Of a stretch of 27,552 bases of DNA, positions 21,355-27,552 are shown one piece after another (position 1 is the first letter of the stretch; each line of letters begins with the position of its first letter). Made by a program: the position numbers and the translations under genes. The stretch is from contig JBELMB010000008.1 in assembly GCA_042088665.1 (NCBI GenBank), positions 1-27,552 of the forward strand. The letters are read 5' to 3'. A model generated the notes under the pieces. The model saw nothing but the letters and a program-made list of their open reading frames with translations, was not told the DNA's origin and did no database searches. The DNA comes from JBELMB01 sp042088665 (GTDB lineage Bacteria > Pseudomonadota > Alphaproteobacteria > Rhodobacterales > Rhodobacteraceae).

Positions 21355-21962
21355 CGCCGGCGCTGTTTGTCTCTGTCGTGTTGATCCACCTTGCGGCGGT
21401 GATGAGCCCCGGGCCGACCTTCGTGGTCTGCCTGCGCACTGCCGCCTCCGAAGGGTTTCGCACGGCGCTGGCGCTGAGCCTCGGCTTTGGCCTTGGGGCC
21501 GGGCTTTGGGCCGCGGGGGCGATGGCGGGGCTTGCGCTGCTGTTCGAACTGGCGCCCTGGCTGTTTGTGGGGCTGAAGCTGGCGGGCGGGGCCTTCTTGA
21601 TCTTTGTTGCGGTGATGATGTGGCGCCATGCGCCTGCCCCTCTGCCAGAGATGGGCAGCGCGACGCCGCGCTCTGGCTGGGCGGCGTTCCGGTTCGGCTT
21701 TGTGACTTTTGCATCCAATCCCAAACCGGCGGTCTTCTTTGGCGCGGTCTTTGTCGGGCTGGTGCCGGTGGAGACCCCGATCTGGGTGCGGGCGCTGCTT
21801 GTCATGATGATCGTGGTCAACGAAACGCTTTGGTATGCCACCGTCGCCCGCGTGTTTTCCCTGCCCCGCGCCCGCGCCGCCTATGCCCGCGTCAAGACCG
21901 GCGTCGACCGCCTGTTCGGCGCGCTGATCGCCGCGTTCGGCCTGAAAATCGCGCTCAGTTGA
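21351..21962 (+). CDS. LysE/RhtB-family exporter, second of a pair
   Basis: Second LysE-superfamily membrane protein, 203 residues with about six hydrophobic segments. Family motifs are MSPGPTFVVCLRTAASEGF near the N-terminus and FRFGFVTFASNPKPAVFFG (about 113-131), where the usual NPK is kept. It starts at ATG 21351 inside the stop of the preceding exporter gene (ATGA overlap) and ends 30 bp before the phosphoribosyltransferase gene, so all three may form one operon. Export of an amino acid, homoserine-like compound or purine-related solute is possible; the neighbouring purine salvage gene is only weak support for the last. Confidence 0.87.
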   Translation: MTPALFVSVVLIHLAAVMSPGPTFVVCLRTAASEGFRTALALSLGFGLGAGLWAAGAMAGLALLFELAPWLFVGLKLAGGAFLIFVAVMMWRHAPAPLPEMGSATPRSGWAAFRFGFVTFASNPKPAVFFGAVFVGLVPVETPIWVRALLVMMIVVNETLWYATVARVFSLPRARAAYARVKTGVDRLFGALIAAFGLKIALS

Positions 21963-21992
21963 GCTTGCCCCTACGTCCCGAGGAGACCCGCC

Positions 21993-22496
21993 ATGAACGA
22001 CCGTTTGCCCCACGAAAAAGGCTTCCATGTGAGCTGGGACCAATTGCACCGCGATGCCCGGGCGCTGGCCTGGCGGTTGCAGGGACAGGGCCCGGATGGC
22101 GGTGCCTGGCGCGCGGTGGTCGCGATCACGCGTGGGGGCATGGCACCGGCGATGATCGTCGCGCGTGAACTGGACATCCGTCTGGTGGATACGATCAGCG
22201 TCAAGAGCTACGACCACCAGACGCAGAGCGCGCCGAAGGTGATAAAATCGCCCAACATGGACTATATCGGGGACGGCACGGGCGTGCTGGTCATCGACGA
22301 CCTCGTGGACACGGGGCGCACGCTGGAAGTGGTGCGCAGCCATATGCCCAAGGCGCATGTGGCCACGGTCTATGCCAAGCCCCAGGGGCGGCCGCAGGTC
22401 GAGACCTTTATCACCGAAGTGAGCCAGGACACCTGGATCTTTTTCCCTTGGGACATGGCCCTGCAATATGTGAAGCCTTACCGCGGCTCTGACTGA
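21993..22496 (+). CDS. gpt: Xanthine phosphoribosyltransferase (Gpt-type)
   Basis: Purine salvage enzyme that joins xanthine or guanine with PRPP to give XMP or GMP. The 167-residue product has the PRPP loop VLVIDDLVDTG (98-108), the upstream VVAITRGGMAPAMI phosphate-binding segment, the flexible-loop region SVKSYDHQTQ and a C-terminal aromatic segment TWIFFPWDMA as in E. coli Gpt (which is 152 residues). SD GAGGAG lies ahead of ATG 21993. It follows the exporter pair by 30 bp on the same strand. A closely related hypoxanthine enzyme is less likely, given the Gpt-like C-terminus. Confidence 0.9.
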   Translation: MNDRLPHEKGFHVSWDQLHRDARALAWRLQGQGPDGGAWRAVVAITRGGMAPAMIVARELDIRLVDTISVKSYDHQTQSAPKVIKSPNMDYIGDGTGVLVIDDLVDTGRTLEVVRSHMPKAHVATVYAKPQGRPQVETFITEVSQDTWIFFPWDMALQYVKPYRGSD

Positions 22497-22580
22497 CCGG
22501 CCGCCATGGGGGCTGGATTGATTGTGCTGCGGTGGATCGGGTTGCGCCCGAGCCCTGCGGTGCGGCGGCGGTCAGGCAAA

Positions 22581-22610
22581 GGCCGATTTGAGTATTTGTG
22601 AAACAGAGAA
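22581..22610 (+). other. AT-rich intergenic motif GATTTGAGTATTT
   Basis: GATTTGAGTATTTGTGAAAC stands out as AT-rich inside a GC-rich 161-bp gap between gpt and the aminotransferase gene. From memory, very similar GATTTGAGTATTT-AAA strings recur between genes of Rhodobacteraceae; this is recollection, not a search result. Within this window it occurs once. Confidence 0.3.
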
Positions 22611-22657
22611 ACCCGCAAGCGCATCGCCCGCTGGGGCGTGCAGGATGGAGAGAGACG

Positions 22658-23854
22658 ATGTCGACACGGACCGAAGCCACGTTCTTCCCGCCCATCCCTG
22701 AGGCGCAGCGCTGGTTGCGCGGTGTCGACTTCCCCCCGGAGCGACCTTTGATCAACCTCAGTCAGGCCGCGCCGGGGGATCCGCCGCCGGTCCGGATGCG
22801 GCAGGCCATGGCAGCGATGCTCGAAGAGACCGACACGCATCTGTACGGGCCTGTGCTGGGGTTGCCGGGTCTGCGCGCAGCGCTGGCAAAGGATTGGGCG
22901 GCGCATTACGGGGGATCGGTGGCCGCAGAGCAAGTGGCGATCACCGCCGGGTGCAACCAGGCCTTTGCGGCGACCATCGCGGCGCTGTGCACCGAGGGCG
23001 ACGAAGTGATCCTGCCGGTGCCGTGGTATTTCAATCACAAGATGTGGCTGGACATGGCCGGGGTCGCCGCCGTGCCGCTGCCCACCGGCGAGGATCTCTT
23101 GCCCGATGTGGCCGCGGCGGCGCGGCTGATCACGCCGCGCACCAAGGCCATCGCGCTGGTCAGTCCCAACAATCCCTGCGGTGTCGAGTACCCGGCAGAT
23201 CTGCTGGCGGGATTGTTCGATCTGTGCCGGGCCGAGGGCATCCGCCTGATCGTTGACGAAACCTATCGCGACTTCGACTCGCGGACCGGCGCGCCACACG
23301 GGATGTTGACGCAACCGGGCTGGGACGAGGTGCTGATCCAGCTCTACAGTTTTTCCAAGGCATTCCGGCTGACCGGCCACCGGGTGGGCGCCATCGTTGC
23401 CGCGCCCGACCTGTTGCACCAGATGGAAAAGTTCCAGGACACGGTCGCCATCTGCGCACCGACCTTTGGCCAGAAAGCCGCGCTGTGGGGGCTGACGCAC
23501 CTTACCGACTGGAAGGCCGGGCAGCGGCTTGAGATCCTCGACCGGCGGGCCGCCATCGAAGATCACTTTGGCGCGATGGCGCAACGCGGCTGGCGGCTGC
23601 GCGGGCTGGGCGCCTATTTCGCCTATATCGAGCACCCTTTCGCGCTGGACGCGCAGGAACTGGCGCCAAAACTCGTCGAAATGGCGGGCCTTTTGATGTT
23701 GCCGGCCACCATGTTCGTGCCCGCGGGCGATGCCAGCGGCGACCGGGCCTTTCGCATGGCCTTTGCCAATACCGACCGGGCCGGGCTGGAACAGGTCTGC
23801 GCGCGGCTCGCGGCACTCGACCTGCCCCTTGCGGCCCCCGGAGCGCCCGCGTAG
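22658..23854 (+). CDS. PLP-dependent class I/II aminotransferase
   Basis: Fold-type I PLP enzyme of 398 residues, probably transaminating an amino acid. Visible are the substrate-side HLYGPVLGLPGLRAALA (about 66-82), the cofactor segment ITAGCNQAFAATI, SPNNPCG with the conserved Asn, VDETYRDF with the PLP-contacting Asp and Tyr, and YSFSKAFRLTGHRVGA with the Schiff-base Lys234. The C-terminal arginine of the carboxylate site is present near AFRMAFANTDR. The subgroup resembles aspartate/aromatic-type aminotransferases; exact substrate is not readable. SD-like GGAGAGAG precedes ATG 22658; the earlier in-frame ATG at 22598 is less likely. It is 30 bp from the PpiD-like gene and probably co-transcribed. 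Confidence 0.87.
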   Translation: MSTRTEATFFPPIPEAQRWLRGVDFPPERPLINLSQAAPGDPPPVRMRQAMAAMLEETDTHLYGPVLGLPGLRAALAKDWAAHYGGSVAAEQVAITAGCNQAFAATIAALCTEGDEVILPVPWYFNHKMWLDMAGVAAVPLPTGEDLLPDVAAAARLITPRTKAIALVSPNNPCGVEYPADLLAGLFDLCRAEGIRLIVDETYRDFDSRTGAPHGMLTQPGWDEVLIQLYSFSKAFRLTGHRVGAIVAAPDLLHQMEKFQDTVAICAPTFGQKAALWGLTHLTDWKAGQRLEILDRRAAIEDHFGAMAQRGWRLRGLGAYFAYIEHPFALDAQELAPKLVEMAGLLMLPATMFVPAGDASGDRAFRMAFANTDRAGLEQVCARLAALDLPLAAPGAPA

Positions 23855-23884
23855 ACAGAGGCGCAGATCGGCGTGGAGGGTGCT

Positions 23885-25729
23885 ATGGCGGAGAAAAAGG
23901 GCGCGTTTGGAAAGACCGCGGGCTATGTCCTGTTGGGGCTCTTGCTCCTTGGGCTGGGCGGTTTCGGCGCGACGAACTTCGGCGGGACGGTGCGCAATAT
24001 CGGCGCCGTCGGCGAGGCAGAGATCCCGGCCACGGATTACTTCCGTGCGCTGCAGAGCGAGATCAGCGCCCTGCAGGCCCAGACCGGGCAGGCGCTGAGC
24101 TTTCAGCAGGCGACGGCGCTGGGTGTGCCGGACCGGGTGCTGAGCCAGGTCGTGGTCACGGCGGCGCTGGAACATGAGGCCGCCGCGATGCAGATCTCGG
24201 TCGGGGATGCCCGTTTGGCGCGGGACCTTGTGAACATCCAGGCGTTCCAGGGCATCGACGGCAATTTTAACCGCGACGCCTATCGGTTGCAGCTGGAATC
24301 GATCGGCTTTTCCGAACGCGAATTCGAAGAGCAGTTGCGCGCCGAGAGCGCCTCGACGCTGTTGCAGGGCGCTGTTCTTGCGGGTGTGCGCCTGCCTGAC
24401 ACCTATGTGAACACGCTGCTGACCTATGTTGGCGAGACCCGCGGATTCAGCTGGGCCGAAGTGCCGCTGGAGCGCATGACAACCGGGGTGGCCGTGCCGA
24501 CGGACAGCGACCTGACCGGGTTCTACGACGAGAACATCGACCGCTACACCCGACCGGAGACCAAGCGCATCACCTATGCATGGATCACGCCGGACATGAT
24601 CATCGACAGCGTCGACGTCGAAGAAGAGAGCCTGCGCGCCGCTTATGAGGAGCGCGAAGCAGAATTCAACCTGCCCGAACGGCGGCTGGTGGAGCGGCTG
24701 GTCTTTGCGGATGATGCGGCCGCGGAGGCCGGTCTGGCACAGATCACCTCTGGCGAGACGACCTTCGAGGACCTTGTGATCGCGCGCGACCTGTCGCTGG
24801 CGGATATCGACCTCGGCGACGTCACGATCGATGCGCTGGGGGTCGCGGGCGAAGCGGTCTTTGCCGCCGAGGTTGGCGCGGTGGTGCCGGGACCGTCGAA
24901 CCTGGGTGCGGCCTTGTTCCGGGTGAACGCGGTGCTGGCCGCGCAGGCCACCTCCTTTGAGGAAGCCGTGCCGGTGCTGCGCGACGCGCTGGTGCTGGAC
25001 AGGGCCCGCCGGGTGATCGACATGCAGGCGCAAAGCTACGATGACGAACTGGCCGCGGGCCTCACGCTCGAAGAGCTGGCAGAAAGCACCGACATGCAGT
25101 TGGGCGAAATCGGCTGGACCGGCCAGAACGTCGAGGAGATCGCCGGCTACGACGATTTCCGCGCGCTTGCCAGCGCCGTGGGCGAGGACGATTACCCCGC
25201 GATCGAAAGTCTCGGCGATGGCGGCGTGTTTGCGCTGCGACTCGACGAGATCCAGAGCGCAGCACCCTATGATTTCGACGAGATCCGTGACCGTGTTGCG
25301 GCCGATTGGGAACTCAACGCGCAGGAAGAGGCGCTGCTGACAGAGGCGAAAGCCCTGCAGGCGCGTCTTGAAGGGGGCGAAACCTTTGCCGATCTGGAGC
25401 TTTTGTCCAACGAGGAGGCCCCCCTGACCCGTACCGCGTTCAACCCGCAGCTGCCTGCGGGCGCGCTGGAGGCGGTCTTTGACCTCGAACCCGGCGGGGC
25501 CGCGACGCTGCGCGGGGCCGGGCGCGTGTTCCTTGTGCAACTGGACGAGATCGTGACCACCGATATGGAAGATGACGGCGCGCGCCAGCTGGTGGATCTT
25601 TTTCAGGAACAAGCGGCGCAGCAAGTGGCGCAGGATCTGTTCCGCGCGCTGGCATCCGACATCCAGTCCCGCGCCGGGGTCGAGGTCGACCAGGCCGCGA
25701 TCAACGCGGTGCACGCCAACTTCCCCTGA
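23885..25729 (+). CDS. ppiD: PpiD-like periplasmic folding factor (SurA-N / PPIC-type)
   Basis: Membrane-anchored chaperone that helps newly exported proteins fold at the Sec translocon. The 614-residue product has a short basic N-terminus, one membrane anchor (about 13-31, GYVLLGLLLLGLGGFG), then a large acidic periplasmic part. Residues about 40-190 resemble the SurA/PpiD N-terminal chaperone domain (FRALQSEISALQAQTG; FNRDAYRLQLESIGFSEREFEEQLR). A PPIC-like central region follows from about 245. The length matches E. coli PpiD (623). Start is ATG 23885 with GGAGGG directly upstream rather than the GTG at 23873. Peptidyl-prolyl isomerase activity is uncertain, as in E. coli PpiD. It precedes trpE, an order I recall as common in this group. 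Confidence 0.85.
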   Translation: MAEKKGAFGKTAGYVLLGLLLLGLGGFGATNFGGTVRNIGAVGEAEIPATDYFRALQSEISALQAQTGQALSFQQATALGVPDRVLSQVVVTAALEHEAAAMQISVGDARLARDLVNIQAFQGIDGNFNRDAYRLQLESIGFSEREFEEQLRAESASTLLQGAVLAGVRLPDTYVNTLLTYVGETRGFSWAEVPLERMTTGVAVPTDSDLTGFYDENIDRYTRPETKRITYAWITPDMIIDSVDVEEESLRAAYEEREAEFNLPERRLVERLVFADDAAAEAGLAQITSGETTFEDLVIARDLSLADIDLGDVTIDALGVAGEAVFAAEVGAVVPGPSNLGAALFRVNAVLAAQATSFEEAVPVLRDALVLDRARRVIDMQAQSYDDELAAGLTLEELAESTDMQLGEIGWTGQNVEEIAGYDDFRALASAVGEDDYPAIESLGDGGVFALRLDEIQSAAPYDFDEIRDRVAADWELNAQEEALLTEAKALQARLEGGETFADLELLSNEEAPLTRTAFNPQLPAGALEAVFDLEPGGAATLRGAGRVFLVQLDEIVTTDMEDDGARQLVDLFQEQAAQQVAQDLFRALASDIQSRAGVEVDQAAINAVHANFP

Positions 25730-25747
25730 TCCCGGTCCGATACACAA

Positions 25748-25806
25748 GGCGATGCGGGCACAGGCCCGCGACGCCATCCCACCCTGTCCAACGCTGCAAG
25801 GCCCGC
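25748..25806 (+). promoter_or_regulatory. Hairpin in trpE leader with alternative SD-masking partner
   Basis: GCGGGC (25754-25759), loop ACAG and GCCCGC (25764-25769) form a 6-bp stem, extended by GGCG/CGCC (25748-25751 with 25772-25775). The same 7-mer GGCCCGC recurs at 25800-25806, overlapping the trpE SD (AAGG 25798-25801), so GCGGGC could pair there instead and hide the SD. No TGG codon run or leader peptide is seen. Confidence 0.35.
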
Positions 25807-25811
25807 TGCCC

Positions 25812-27326
25812 ATGTCCACCCTGACGCCCACCTATGACGATTTCGCCAGCCGCTACGAGGCCGGGCAGAACCAGGTGGTCTATACCCGCCTCGCGGCGGA
25901 TCTGGACACACCCGTATCGCTGATGCTGAAACTTACCGGTGCGGCCAAGGACGCCTTTGTGCTGGAATCGGTCACCGGCGGTGAGGTGCGCGGGCGCTAT
26001 TCGATCATCGGTATGAAACCCGACCTGATCTGGCGCTGTCATGGCACCGGGGCAGAGATCAACCGGCAGGCGCGCTTTGACGCGGACAGCTTTACGCCGC
26101 AGGCCGACGATCCCCTGACCGCCCTGCGGGCTCTGCTGGCCGAAAGCCGGATAGACCTGCCATCGGACCTGCCGCAAGCCGCAGCGGGGCTGTTTGGCTA
26201 CCTTGGCTACGACATGATCCGGCTTGTCGAACATCTGCCAAATGTGAACCCCGACCCGCTGGGCCTGCCCGACGCCATGCTCATGCGCCCTTCCGTGGTG
26301 GCCGTGCTGGACGGCGTCAAGGGCGAGGTGACAGTGGTCTCTCCTGCTTGGGTGCAGGCGGGCGTATCGGCCCGCGCCGCTTATGCGCAGGCCGCCGAAC
26401 GGGTGATGGATGCGGTGCGTGACCTTGAACGCGCCCTGCCCCAGGCCTCTCGCGATCTGGGCGATGCCGCCGACCTTGGGGAACCGGTGTCGAACCTCAG
26501 CCATGCGGCTTATCTCGAGGCGGTCGAGAAGGCCAAATCCTACATTCGCGCCGGAGATATCTTTCAGGTCGTGCCGTCGCAGCGCTGGACACAGGATTTC
26601 CCGCTGCCGCCCTTCACGCTGTACCGTTCGCTGCGGCGGACCAACCCCTCGCCCTTCATGTTCTTTTTCAACTTTGGGGGCTTTCAGGTGGTGGGCGCCA
26701 GCCCCGAGATCCTCGTGCGGGTCTTTGGCAATGAGGTGACCATCCGCCCGATCGCCGGCACCCGCCCCCGTGGCGCCACCCCAGAGGAAGACAACGCACT
26801 CGAGGCAGACTTGCTGGCCGACGAAAAGGAGCTCGCCGAGCACCTCATGCTGTTGGATCTGGGGCGCAACGACACCGGGCGTGTGTCCAGGATCGGGACC
26901 GTCAAACCCACCGAAAAGTTCATCATCGAGCGGTACAGCCACGTGATGCACATCGTGTCCAATGTCGTCGGCGAACTGTCCGACGACCATGACGCGCTGT
27001 CCGCCCTGTTGGCGGGTCTGCCCGCCGGGACCGTCTCCGGCGCGCCCAAGGTGCGCGCGATGGAGATCATCGACGAGTTGGAACCGGAAAAGCGCGGCGT
27101 CTATGGCGGCGGCGTCGGCTATTTCTCCGCCGGTGGCGACATGGACATGTGCATCGCCCTGCGCACGGCGCTGGTGAAGGACCAAAAGCTCTACATTCAG
27201 GCTGGTGGCGGTGTGGTCTATGACAGCGACCCGGAGGCGGAGTACCAGGAGACGGTACACAAATCGAACGCGATTCGCCGGGCCGCGGCGGACGCGGCGC
27301 GCTTCACCGGCGACGGAAACACCTGA
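25812..27326 (+). CDS. trpE: Anthranilate synthase component I
   Basis: Converts chorismate and ammonia (from glutamine via TrpG) to anthranilate, the first committed step of tryptophan synthesis. The 504-residue product has the N-terminal feedback-binding motif LES (51-53) and a C-terminal chorismate-binding domain (about 230-495) with YIRAGDIFQVVPSQRW, PSPFMFFFNF, IRPIAGTRPRG, DEKELAEHLMLLDLGRND and AGTVSGAPKVRAMEII. All catalytic blocks are intact and tryptophan feedback is likely retained. Start at ATG 25812 with a weak SD; the in-frame upstream extension overlaps ppiD and is not protein-like. trpG is not in the window; it may lie beyond the repeat array. Identification certain. Confidence 0.96.
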   Translation: MSTLTPTYDDFASRYEAGQNQVVYTRLAADLDTPVSLMLKLTGAAKDAFVLESVTGGEVRGRYSIIGMKPDLIWRCHGTGAEINRQARFDADSFTPQADDPLTALRALLAESRIDLPSDLPQAAAGLFGYLGYDMIRLVEHLPNVNPDPLGLPDAMLMRPSVVAVLDGVKGEVTVVSPAWVQAGVSARAAYAQAAERVMDAVRDLERALPQASRDLGDAADLGEPVSNLSHAAYLEAVEKAKSYIRAGDIFQVVPSQRWTQDFPLPPFTLYRSLRRTNPSPFMFFFNFGGFQVVGASPEILVRVFGNEVTIRPIAGTRPRGATPEEDNALEADLLADEKELAEHLMLLDLGRNDTGRVSRIGTVKPTEKFIIERYSHVMHIVSNVVGELSDDHDALSALLAGLPAGTVSGAPKVRAMEIIDELEPEKRGVYGGGVGYFSAGGDMDMCIALRTALVKDQKLYIQAGGGVVYDSDPEAEYQETVHKSNAIRRAAADAARFTGDGNT

Positions 27327-27345
27327 GCGCTTCGGCAAGGCGAGG

Positions 27346-27361
27346 ATTGAGCGGCCTCAAT
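27346..27361 (+). terminator. Small hairpin after trpE
   Basis: ATTGAG-CGGC-CTCAAT is a perfect 6-bp stem 20 bases after the trpE stop, without a T-run. Possible weak terminator or processing signal. Confidence 0.3.
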
Positions 27362-27390
27362 TGGCTGCGATGGCCGTTCCAGAGAAGTCT

Positions 27391-27552
27391 GCGGGCCCCT
27401 ATGGGAACCACGCCTGCACCCCTGCGGGAACCCTGCCTGCCGCCCCTACGGGAACCACGCCTGCGCTCCTGCGGGAACCACGCCTGCGCCCCTCTGGGGG
27501 AACCACGCCTGCGCCCCTCTGGGGGAACCACGCCTGCGCCCCTCTGGGGGAA
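27391..27552 (+). repeat. Tandem repeat array, 23-25 bp units, continues past the window
   Basis: Units begin at GCCTGC: 27412 (23 bp), 27435 (24), 27459 (23), 27482 (25), 27507 (25) and 27532 (21 bases to the window edge), with a partial degenerate unit at 27391-27411. The last three are identical over their shared length (GCCTGCGCCCCTCTGGGGGA, then ACCAC); earlier ones are diverged. Each unit has a small palindrome, C-run, 3-4 base loop, G-run, and most end in GGGAACCAC. Unit length is not a multiple of three and both strands are free of stops, so ORFs across it are artefacts. Confidence 0.9.

Noticed and set aside
25730..25811. Classical trp attenuator with leader peptide
   Set aside because: No Trp codons and no terminator/antiterminator with T-run in the 82-bp gap.
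22478..25831. 1117-residue minus-strand ORF opposite the aminotransferase and ppiD
   Set aside because: Shadow ORF produced by high GC; rich in Arg, Gly, His and Gln, no domains, and it covers two well-supported plus-strand genes.
25701..27338. 545-residue minus-strand ORF opposite trpE
   Set aside because: Antisense shadow; composition not protein-like and trpE is certain.
27304..27531. 75-residue minus-strand ORF RRRGSPRGAQAW-like
   Set aside because: Arises because the tandem repeat lacks stop codons in every frame; unit lengths are not multiples of three.

Overview
The window reads as chromosomal DNA of an alphaproteobacterium of the order Rhodobacterales, most likely the Roseobacter group. 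The grounds are the high GC content, the short GC-rich intergenic gaps, a B12-dependent (class II) ribonucleotide reductase, an isocitrate dehydrogenase of the homodimeric IDH1-like type, a two-domain cold-shock protein overlapping a DUF192 gene, a PpiD-like gene directly before trpE, and CtrA-type TTAA-N7-TTAA sites. This is inferred from gene content; no database search was possible.

Layout. 1-4.8 kb: a LivM-type permease, an aquaporin, a divergent XRE/cupin regulator and an acyl/aryl-CoA ligase, which may form a carboxylic-acid uptake and activation locus. 5.0-9.0 kb: a DsbA/FrnE-like oxidoreductase, a Bcr/CflA-type MFS exporter and, convergent to it, a chemoreceptor with a histidine-rich multi-pass membrane sensor. 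9.4-12.4 kb: icd, a YitT-family membrane protein and an uncharacterised protein with an HNH-like motif. 12.9-16.6 kb: nrdJ on the minus strand. 16.6-17.5 kb: a long regulatory intergenic region, a possible small ORF and tRNA-Pro(UGG). 17.5-19.4 kb, minus strand: DUF192 protein, cold-shock protein and pdxH. 19.6-22.5 kb: fabI, two overlapping LysE-family exporters and a xanthine/guanine-type phosphoribosyltransferase. 22.7-27.3 kb: a PLP aminotransferase, a PpiD-like periplasmic folding factor and trpE. The window ends inside a 23-25 bp tandem repeat array downstream of trpE.

Most genes are ordinary housekeeping or transport genes, and no phage, insertion sequence, CRISPR array or defence island was seen. 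The strongest unexplained signal is the nrdJ upstream region. Its leader can fold into a nested RNA of about 145 nt: a perfect 14-bp closing stem, an 11-12 bp second stem whose G-U pairs exist only on the nrdJ strand, an 8-bp third stem and an A/C-rich internal strand. It overlaps two NrdR-like boxes spaced 32 bp apart, and beyond them lie a perfect DnaA box and a perfect CtrA-type site. Together they suggest layered control of dNTP synthesis by nucleotide status, replication or cell cycle, and possibly an RNA-sensed ligand. Secondary points are a second CtrA-type site before the cold-shock gene, the HNH-like orphan protein, a possible SD-masking hairpin before trpE, and the hairpin-bearing tandem repeat.
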